In this document: one piece after another, positions 14,881-19,510 of the stretch
How the letters are laid out: every line of letters starts with the position of its first letter
Position numbering within the stretch: the stretch's first letter is position 1
Source: Lachnoclostridium sp. UBA3262
GTDB lineage: Bacteria > Bacillota > Clostridia > Lachnospirales > Lachnospiraceae
Assembly (NCBI GenBank): GCA_002362575.1
Contig: DEUM01000055.1
Coordinates: forward strand, 1-19,510
Length of the DNA: 19,510 nt
Direction of reading: 5' to 3'
Position numbers and translations under genes: made by a program
Notes under the pieces: generated by a model
The model's input: only the letters and a program-made list of their open reading frames with translations
The model's database searches: none
What the model was told of the DNA's origin: nothing

Positions 14881-15429
14881 ATGAAAAAGTTATTTCCTAT
14901 CCTCCTTTTTCTGGTAACTGCACTCACTTTGACAGGGTGCGGTTACCAGAAACCTGAAAAATATTCGATACAGGAGCTTTCTGTCGACTCAATTACTACT
15001 GTGTGCAAGACCGACTGCAGTCTGTCAGACGTCAACGTCGCCACAACGGATTCCAGTTGTTCTGCTTCCTACGAGTATACGGATGTGGCAGAGGACAAAG
15101 GTGTTGCGGACGCAAAAACTTATCACGAATATCTGAAGGCAGAGAAAAGCTGTGTAAAGATTGACGATTTTGAGGAAGCAAAAGGCACTTACACTGCATA
15201 TATTGGAAATCCTGACGTTGCCAGACAGGTAATACAGGATAACGCGAAAAATAAAAAAGACAGTGTGGATAACAAAGAAAATGCGAATAATAAGAACGGC
15301 GGCAAAAAAAAGGAAGAATTGATTGCTGCCGGATTTTCCATCAAAGTAACCTTTACCAAAGACTCCTACACGGTAACAATGACGGACAACGTTGTTCTCA
15401 ATGATGTGCTGGTACCACAGTCAAAGTAG
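14881..15429 (+). CDS. Small secreted lipoprotein of unknown function
   Basis: The 182-residue product has a clear lipoprotein signal: MKKLFPILLFLVTALTLTGC with lipobox LTGC at 17-20, so Cys20 should be lipid-modified and the protein held on the outer face of the membrane. The mature part has four more cysteines (near 42, 46, 60 and 90) and a strongly charged lysine/asparagine-rich stretch around 122-146 (KNKKDSVDNKENANNKNGGK). A short beta-like end (GFSIKVTFTKDSYTVTMTDN) follows. I recognise no family. The ATG is 2 bases after the xylB stop, with a weak AAGGG site overlapping the xylB end, so translation is probably coupled. Whether it serves sugar uptake or merely shares the operon is open. 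Confidence 0.8.
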   Translation: MKKLFPILLFLVTALTLTGCGYQKPEKYSIQELSVDSITTVCKTDCSLSDVNVATTDSSCSASYEYTDVAEDKGVADAKTYHEYLKAEKSCVKIDDFEEAKGTYTAYIGNPDVARQVIQDNAKNKKDSVDNKENANNKNGGKKKEELIAAGFSIKVTFTKDSYTVTMTDNVVLNDVLVPQSK

Positions 15430-15462
15430 AGCTTTTGTTTTTTTAAAGGAGGTTCGTTTATT

Positions 15463-15648
15463 ATGTCTGAAAACTACAGCATTAAAGACCGAATCAAAGA
15501 TATCATTAACGGTACTACCGATTCCGAGCGGGCCCGTAAAGCAAGCATGCAGGGGCAGATAGACCGGGCAGATGGCATTTTCCAGCTTCTACTCCTCGTC
15601 TTTGGCCTAGGATTCTGGATTGTTATGATATTAAAATATTTCTTATAG
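15463..15648 (+). CDS. 61-residue single-span membrane peptide
   Basis: This short frame has a strong AAAGGAGG site (15445-15452) 10 bases before its ATG, which supports it being real. The N-terminal two-thirds is charged (MSENYSIKDRIKDIINGTTD, then SERARKASMQGQIDRADGIF). The C-terminus is one membrane segment (QLLLLVFGLGFWIVMILKYF, about 41-60), so it is probably tail-anchored with a cytoplasmic head. No family is recognised. It is the last gene of the isomerase-xylB-lipoprotein run, ending one base before a strong terminator. Confidence 0.72.
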   Translation: MSENYSIKDRIKDIINGTTDSERARKASMQGQIDRADGIFQLLLLVFGLGFWIVMILKYFL

Positions 15649-15681
15649 AAAGAGGGGTGCCCGCTCGGGCATCCCCTTTTT
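15649..15681. terminator. Bidirectional intrinsic terminator
   Basis: GGGGTGCCCG (15654-15663) and CGGGCATCCCC (15666-15676) form a GC-rich stem with a two-base loop; A- and T-runs flank it (TTTTT at 15677-15681). It ends the xylB operon on the plus strand and can serve the convergent surface-protein gene, whose stop codon lies 10 bases away. Confidence 0.9.
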
Positions 15682-15690
15682 ATATCTTTT

Positions 15691-16869
15691 TTACTTTTTC
15701 TTTACCGTTACCTTACAGGTCGCTTTTATTTTCTTTGAATATTTTACCGTAATCGTTGCCTTACCTTTTTTCTTCGCCTTCAGCTTTCCTTTCTTAGAAA
15801 CGGTAACGACCTTTTTATTTGAGCTTTTCCATTTCAGCTTTGACTTCGCCAGTTTCACAGTCGCCTTGTTATTTGGCTTAACCGTTATCTTTAACTGATA
15901 TTTCTTACCCTTTTTCAACGTCAGCTTCTTCTTGTTCAGCTTAATCTTTTTAACCGCCGGAGTCGGTGTCTTCTCCGTTCCCGGCCTTTTCGTCGGTCTT
16001 AAAATACCGCCCGGCTTTGTTGGGGATGGTTTAGAGGATGCCGACACATCCGGCTTTGCCGATTCTGCTGGTTTCACCGTTGTCAGCGTTTTCAGGTTTG
16101 TCCCCTTAACCTCAATGTGGTTAATTGCTGCCTCACCGCTGGATGGGTTTGCATATAAATATACCGGTGTCTCTGCCGTTGAAGACACACTTTCCAGCGA
16201 CGCCAGCTCGATACGAACCTTAACCAGCTCCTGATTATCTGCCGCTGCCGGCAATACTCCGCTGATTTTCGTCATTTCCTTATTCTTAGCCAATGATATT
16301 TTGGCATTTGCGTCAGTCAAAGCAGTGTATGTTGTACTATCTCCTACAGCATATGTCAGACGGTAATCTCTCGGGCCTTTCTTGGATGCACCAACATAGG
16401 CAGAAAACTCTACATCCTTATGTCCTTTTGTCGATACCTGAACTTCAAAATACGGAACCGTTCCCTCTGTCCACATATTTTTCTTTGTCGCCGCCATAAT
16501 TGGAGTTACCTTCTTCTCGCCATCCATCTTATACTCCGGAGAAGGATTGTCAAAATCATCCGAAGACCACTCCAACGCTTTAGTTTTATCTCCTGTTATG
16601 GAAGCAAACAATGTTCCGGTACCTGTCGTAAATTTGTACCCATCCGTTTTATTTCCATATTTTGATTCCTTTAAGTCCAGCTCTACCGACGCCCCGGATA
16701 CCACTGCTCCGGACACTACCTCGGTATCTGTATCCGTAGCCAAATCCGTATACTCATAATCCAGAGCCGCTATCGTCTCCTTTGTCGGTCCCTCCGCCTT
16801 TACGCCTCCTATGTAAGCAAGTGAAAAGACAATCATTACCGCCAAAACACCTGTTGCCAGTTTTTTCAT
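15691..16869 (-). CDS. Exported protein with C-terminal Big_2-like domain
   Basis: The 392-residue product starts with a signal peptide (MKKLATGVLAVMIVFSLAYI, cleavage probably after about residue 25, VKA-E). A beta-rich middle of about 60-255 follows, then a proline/threonine/lysine linker (TVKPAESAKPDVSASSKPSP and on). The C-terminal domain of about 80 residues begins at about 312. Its repeats KWKSSNKKVVTVSKKGKLKA and KKGKATITVKY match the Ig-like Big_2 fold. The domain is extraordinarily lysine-rich and should be strongly basic, which would favour binding to anionic wall polymers (inference). There is no LPXTG motif. ATG 16869 follows AAAGGAGG by 9 bases. Two dyads upstream may control it. 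The ligand is unknown. Confidence 0.85.
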   Translation of the reverse strand: MKKLATGVLAVMIVFSLAYIGGVKAEGPTKETIAALDYEYTDLATDTDTEVVSGAVVSGASVELDLKESKYGNKTDGYKFTTGTGTLFASITGDKTKALEWSSDDFDNPSPEYKMDGEKKVTPIMAATKKNMWTEGTVPYFEVQVSTKGHKDVEFSAYVGASKKGPRDYRLTYAVGDSTTYTALTDANAKISLAKNKEMTKISGVLPAAADNQELVKVRIELASLESVSSTAETPVYLYANPSSGEAAINHIEVKGTNLKTLTTVKPAESAKPDVSASSKPSPTKPGGILRPTKRPGTEKTPTPAVKKIKLNKKKLTLKKGKKYQLKITVKPNNKATVKLAKSKLKWKSSNKKVVTVSKKGKLKAKKKGKATITVKYSKKIKATCKVTVKKK

Positions 16870-16900
16870 TAAAAAAAACCTCCTTTATTCTTTTGTTTGA

Positions 16901-16925
16901 TTGTGATATATATAATATGTCACAA
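16901..16925. promoter_or_regulatory. 25-bp operator-like dyad upstream of the Big_2 protein gene
   Basis: TTGTGA (16901-16906) and TCACAA (16920-16925) are perfect arms around an AT-only core that is itself nearly symmetric. A further TTGTGA half-site occurs at 16972-16977. The dyad overlaps a weak minus-strand promoter (TTGCAG 16942-16937, 17 bases, CATATT 16919-16914). It looks like a dimeric repressor or activator site. Confidence 0.45.
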
Positions 16926-16949
16926 TTTTTTGGTTTCTGCAATTTTTTA

Positions 16950-16964
16950 CATAATGGAATTATG
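16950..16964. promoter_or_regulatory. 15-bp dyad CATAAT-GGA-ATTATG
   Basis: Perfect 6-bp arms around 3 bases lie in the divergent spacer, between the minus-strand surface gene and the plus-strand DUF951 promoter. It could be an operator for either; nothing more can be said from the sequence. Confidence 0.35.
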
Positions 16965-16991
16965 CAGGCGCTTGTGATAAAATAAATTCAC

Positions 16992-17020
16992 TAGACATTT
17001 CCGCAAATCATAGTTATATC
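16992..17020 (+). promoter_or_regulatory. Probable sigma-A promoter for the DUF951 gene
   Basis: TAGACA (16992-16997, five of six matches to TTGACA), 17-base spacer, TATATC (17015-17020, four of six). The leader to the ATG at 17048 is about 20 bases. Confidence 0.55.
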
Positions 17021-17047
17021 TACAGCGCGGATAAGGAGGCAGATGGA

Positions 17048-17224
17048 ATGGAATTTAGTGTAGGGCAGAACATCCGGATGAAAAAGGCACATCCGTGTGG
17101 CGAGAACCGCTGGGAGATTCTCCGGGTTGGCATGGATTTCCGGTTAAAATGCACCGGCTGCGGCAGACAGGTTATGGTTCCCCGTAAGCTGGTCGAAAAA
17201 AATTTTAAAGGATTTTTAGAGTAA
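17048..17224 (+). CDS. DUF951 family protein
   Basis: A 58-residue protein beginning MEFSVGQNIRMKKAHPCGEN and containing RVGMDFRLKCTGCGRQVMVP, the signature of DUF951 (YyzM-type). Cysteines 17, 35 and 38 look like metal ligands, perhaps with H15 as the fourth. The ATG at 17048 follows AAGGAGG (17033-17039) by 8 bases; an ATG five bases earlier is out of frame. As in many Firmicutes, it lies directly upstream of rpsF. The family is conserved but its function is unknown; small size and CxxC suggest nucleic-acid or ribosome contact, which is inference. A separate promoter for rpsF starts 14 bases after its stop. Confidence 0.9.
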   Translation: MEFSVGQNIRMKKAHPCGENRWEILRVGMDFRLKCTGCGRQVMVPRKLVEKNFKGFLE

Positions 17225-17237
17225 CAAAAAACTTTCC

Positions 17238-17266
17238 TTGCAATTACGGTTTTTACGTGCTATAAT
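17238..17266 (+). promoter_or_regulatory. Strong sigma-A promoter of rpsF-ssb-rpsR
   Basis: TTGCAA (17238-17243), 17-base spacer, TATAAT (17261-17266). Transcription should begin near 17273, giving a leader of about 78 bases. Confidence 0.88.
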
Positions 17267-17298
17267 GGAGTTCCGTGATGTAAAAATCATAATTCCTT

Positions 17299-17322
17299 GT
17301 TCTTTCCGGCATTGGAGAGAGC
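17299..17322 (+). promoter_or_regulatory. Probable S6:S18 ribosomal-protein leader hairpin
   Basis: GTTCTTTCC (17299-17307) and GGAGAGAGC (17314-17322) pair over nine positions (with G-U pairs) around GGCATT. A CCGG lies at the top of the stem. The known S6:S18 leader motif upstream of rpsF has a conserved CCG that mimics the 16S rRNA site for S6-S18 and represses the operon. The position fits exactly, but the fold has not been compared with a model. Confidence 0.55.
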
Positions 17323-17350
17323 CAGAGACCAAAAGGAGGTGCAGGCAACT

Positions 17351-17638
17351 ATGAATAAGTACGAATTAGCTTTAGTTGTTAGTGCAAAAGTTGAGGACGA
17401 AGTAAGAAATGCCACCGTCGAGAAAGCAAAAGAGTATATTACGGCTTTGGGCGGAACAATTACAAACGTCGATGAATGGGGCAAGAAAAGACTTGCTTAT
17501 GAAATTCAGAAGATGGGTGAAGGCTTTTATTACTTTATTCAATTCGATTCCGAACCAAGTGTTCCGGGCGAATTGGAGCAGAGACTTCGCATTATGGACA
17601 ACGTGCTCAGATACTTATGCGTAAAACAAGAAGCATAA
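17351..17638 (+). CDS. rpsF: 30S ribosomal protein S6
   Basis: S6 binds the central domain of 16S rRNA together with S18. The 95-residue protein reads MNKYELALVVSAKVEDEVRN and has the conserved VDEWGKKRLAYEIQKMGEGFYYFIQF middle and RIMDNVLRYLCV end. ATG 17351 follows AAGGAGGT by 10 bases; the open frame upstream of it is leader sequence, including the hairpin at 17299-17322. It is the first gene of the conserved rpsF-ssb-rpsR operon and 18 bases ahead of ssb. Control by an S6:S18 leader is likely. Confidence 0.98.
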   Translation: MNKYELALVVSAKVEDEVRNATVEKAKEYITALGGTITNVDEWGKKRLAYEIQKMGEGFYYFIQFDSEPSVPGELEQRLRIMDNVLRYLCVKQEA

Positions 17639-17656
17639 GACAAGGAGGAGTCTTCC

Positions 17657-18109
17657 ATGAATAAAGTAATTTTAATGGGTAATCTAACCCGCGATCCTGA
17701 GATTCGTTATACTCAGAGTGAAAATTCAATGGCGATTGCCAGATTTAGCATTGCCGTGAACCGTCGTTTTTCCCGTCAGGGAGATACCGATACCGATTTC
17801 TTTAACTGTACTGCGTTTAATAAACAGGCGGAATTTGTTGAAAAATATTTCAAGCAGGGTTCCCGTATGCTGCTGACCGGACGTGTACAGAATGACAATT
17901 ATACCAATAAAAACGGTGAAAAAGTCTACAGCGTTCAGATTATCGCAGAGGAAATCGAATTTGCAGAGAGAAAGAGCACCGCAGACGCCAACGCTGCCGC
18001 AAACCGCGGAAACAATTTTGGTGGTGGGGCACCGGAACCAAACGCTGCTGCAAATGATGATTTCATGAATATTCCGGACGGTATCGAAGAAGGTTTACCA
18101 TTTAACTAA
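17657..18109 (+). CDS. ssb: Single-stranded DNA-binding protein
   Basis: SSB coats single-stranded DNA and recruits repair and replication proteins. The 150-residue product has the OB-fold in residues 1-105 (MNKVILMGNLTRDPEIRYTQ, FFNCTAFNKQAEFVEKYFKQ, LLTGRVQNDNYTNKNGEKVY). A flexible Ala/Asn/Gly-rich linker follows, then an acidic tip ending EEGLPFN. The usual tip ends DLPF or DIPF; here an extra asparagine follows the phenylalanine, a minor variation. The gene lies between rpsF and rpsR, the standard place for the essential housekeeping SSB. Confidence 0.98.
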   Translation: MNKVILMGNLTRDPEIRYTQSENSMAIARFSIAVNRRFSRQGDTDTDFFNCTAFNKQAEFVEKYFKQGSRMLLTGRVQNDNYTNKNGEKVYSVQIIAEEIEFAERKSTADANAAANRGNNFGGGAPEPNAAANDDFMNIPDGIEEGLPFN

Positions 18110-18149
18110 GTTTTGCAGACATTGATGGATTTTATAAGGAGGTTTTGAG

Positions 18150-18413
18150 ATGGCTTACAATAAAGACAGAGGCGATTCCCCAATGAGAAGAAGGGGCCCT
18201 CGCAGAAGAAAAAAAGTATGCGCATTCTGTTCTGACAAAGAACATGACTATATTGACTACAAGGATATCAATAAATTAAAGAGATATATGTCAGAGAGAG
18301 GCAAAATTCTTCCTAGAAGAATTACCGGCACATGCGCAAAGCATCAGAGAGCTTTAACCGTTGCTATCAAACGTGCCCGCCACGTAGCACTGATGCCTTA
18401 CACATTAGACTAA
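18150..18413 (+). CDS. rpsR: 30S ribosomal protein S18 (zinc-ligand-containing form)
   Basis: S18 pairs with S6 in the 30S platform. The 87-residue protein has a basic N-terminus and the family core DYIDYKDINKLKRYMSERGK and RRITGTCAKHQR. It retains C24 and C27 (CAFC) plus C62 and H65 (CAKH), a possible CxxC-CxxH zinc site as in the C+ type of S18; C- forms lack these ligands. AGGAGG lies just before ATG 18150. It closes the rpsF-ssb-rpsR operon before a strong terminator. Confidence 0.98.
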   Translation: MAYNKDRGDSPMRRRGPRRRKKVCAFCSDKEHDYIDYKDINKLKRYMSERGKILPRRITGTCAKHQRALTVAIKRARHVALMPYTLD

Positions 18414-18429
18414 TCTGTATATGAACTTC

Positions 18430-18480
18430 AAAGAGGCTGCGACATAACGGGAAATCCGTATATGTCACAGCCTCTTTTTT
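18430..18480. terminator. Strong bidirectional intrinsic terminator
   Basis: AAAGAGGCTG (18430-18439) pairs with CAGCCTCTTT, and inner arms GACATA/TATGTC and ACGG/CCGT continue the stem to a short GAAAT loop. A T-run follows on the plus strand and the matching A-run serves the minus strand. It ends rpsR and, in the other direction, the leucine-rich-repeat gene whose stop codon overlaps its edge. Confidence 0.92.
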
Positions 18481-19471
18481 ATTTATATAGCCACTCTACG
18501 CACCCAACATACATATCCTCAGAAAACGGATCATCATCATATTGCCATATTACTTTTTCTGTCTTCCTGTCATAAACACAGTCGTTTTTTCTAAAAAATG
18601 CTTTATTCTTCTTGTCTATAATAATATCTTGTACCCAGTTGCCATATAGAGCGTTTTTACTAATTTTTGTAACGGACTTTGGTATCCGTATTTCTGTTGC
18701 CTCACTAAACCAGAAGGCAGCATCGTGTATTCTCTTGACGGCACCCGGTATCTTTACCTTTGATTTGTATGGAGCTACCCAGTAAAATGTCTTTTTATTC
18801 TTCGATAACAACATGCCCTTTTTCATATAAAAAGATTTATTCTTTTTTGAAATAGTAACTGACTTTAGAGAACCGCAATCCATAAATGCAAAGGGAGAAA
18901 ATTTTTTCAGTTTTTTTGGCAGTGTTACCTTCTGCAATTTCTTGCAGCCATAAAAGACAGAACCCTTAATTTTTGTCAGGTTATCCGGAAGCTTCACTTT
19001 TTTTAGCGAACGCATGCCGCTAAAAGCACCGAGTGTAATATCTTTTACTGAATCCGGCAGTATCAGTGCCTTGATTTTCTCAAGTCCCGGTAAATATCCA
19101 TCCATAGAATATATCGCCTTCACCCATGTATCAAAGATTGATTTACGCGGTTCTGAATAATTTTCTTTTTTATCAAAAACATTATAATCCGCAACCTTTT
19201 CCGGATATCCCAGCTTTGTCACTTTTGCTCCCTTTACTTTCGCCGGAAATTTCAGAGTCTTCGCAGAGCCCTTTTTTGCATTTACGTCTACCTTGTATAT
19301 CCAGCTCTCTTTTCCATTTTCTGATAAATACGCGTGAAAGGTAAATGCCCCCTTCGTTGTCTTGTGTGATACAGTTTCATTCCATGTGGCAGCCTTCGCC
19401 TTTACTGCTCCCGTCACACACAACATCGCCAGCAGTAAAACTCCCATGCTTTTTGCCAAAATCTTTTTCAT
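18479..19471 (-). CDS. Exported BspA-like leucine-rich-repeat protein
   Basis: A 330-residue secreted protein. The signal peptide reads MKKILAKSMGVLLLAMLCVT and is probably cut after AKA near residue 27. From about 125 onward there are LRR_5/BspA-type repeats of 22-24 residues: ALILPDSVKDITLGAFSGMR, KVKLPDNLTKIKGSVFYGCK, KVTLPKKLKKFSPFAFMDCG, and later KIPGAVKRIHDAAFWFSEAT and RIPKSVTKISKNALYGNWVQ. Such proteins are usually on the cell surface or secreted and bind host or bacterial partners; the ligand here is unknown. No anchor motif or membrane tail is seen. I prefer ATG 19471, 8 bases behind AGGGGG; ATG 19477 in the same frame is almost on top of that site. The mature protein is lysine-rich, like the Big_2 protein at 15691-16869. 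Confidence 0.88.
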   Translation of the reverse strand: MKKILAKSMGVLLLAMLCVTGAVKAKAATWNETVSHKTTKGAFTFHAYLSENGKESWIYKVDVNAKKGSAKTLKFPAKVKGAKVTKLGYPEKVADYNVFDKKENYSEPRKSIFDTWVKAIYSMDGYLPGLEKIKALILPDSVKDITLGAFSGMRSLKKVKLPDNLTKIKGSVFYGCKKLQKVTLPKKLKKFSPFAFMDCGSLKSVTISKKNKSFYMKKGMLLSKNKKTFYWVAPYKSKVKIPGAVKRIHDAAFWFSEATEIRIPKSVTKISKNALYGNWVQDIIIDKKNKAFFRKNDCVYDRKTEKVIWQYDDDPFSEDMYVGCVEWLYK

Positions 19472-19510
19472 TTTCATCGCCCCCTGATTCTTTTGGTAGT
19501 GTCAAATTTA

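Noticed and set aside
1..19510. CRISPR arrays, tRNA or rRNA genes
   Set aside because: No regularly spaced direct repeats, cloverleaf sequences or rRNA-like stretches were seen.

Overview
The window looks like chromosomal DNA of a spore-forming clostridium, most likely a member of the Lachnospiraceae. Pointers are the rpsL-rpsG-fusA-tuf order, a DUF5711-type propeller protein next to a CvpA-type gene, a YyaC spore protease, a DUF951 gene ahead of rpsF-ssb-rpsR, Big_2 and BspA-like surface proteins, strong AGGAGG ribosome sites, and AT-rich spacers with near-consensus sigma-A promoters. The genus is not fixed by what I can see.

Layout. On the minus strand, 3762 down to 1 carries the str operon: a perfect TTGACA-17-TATAAT promoter, a hairpin at the start of the transcript, rpsL, a long spacer, rpsG, fusA (TTG start), and the first 101 codons of tuf with a probable promoter of its own. 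Upstream and also minus are a CvpA-like membrane protein and a DUF5711-like membrane-anchored propeller. Next comes a gene-free 615-base stretch (5524-6138) filled almost completely by a 533-base imperfect inverted repeat with a cross-shaped core. A minus-strand gene follows for a membrane protein with a degenerate JAMM/MPN-like domain. yyaC (plus) then runs tail-to-tail into, and overlaps, the recombination/replication operon dnaX-ybaB-recR (minus), which lies downstream of a phosphofructokinase gene (minus).

From 11796 the plus strand carries a sugar unit: a FucI/AraA-superfamily isomerase, a terminator-like hairpin, xylulokinase, a lipoprotein and a 61-residue membrane peptide, closed by a terminator shared with a convergent Big_2 surface protein. 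The divergent spacer between the phosphofructokinase and the isomerase contains two inverted repeats that could tie glycolysis and pentose use together. After a dyad-rich spacer, DUF951 and the rpsF-ssb-rpsR operon follow with their own promoters and a probable S6:S18-type leader. They end at a strong terminator shared with a minus-strand BspA-like leucine-rich-repeat exported protein.

Most genes are core housekeeping. The strongest unexplained signal is the 533-base palindromic element at 5606-6138. Second-rank items are the phosphofructokinase with mixed ATP/PPi signature residues, the isomerase-kinase pairing, the metal-ligand-less JAMM-like membrane protein, and several operator-like dyads.
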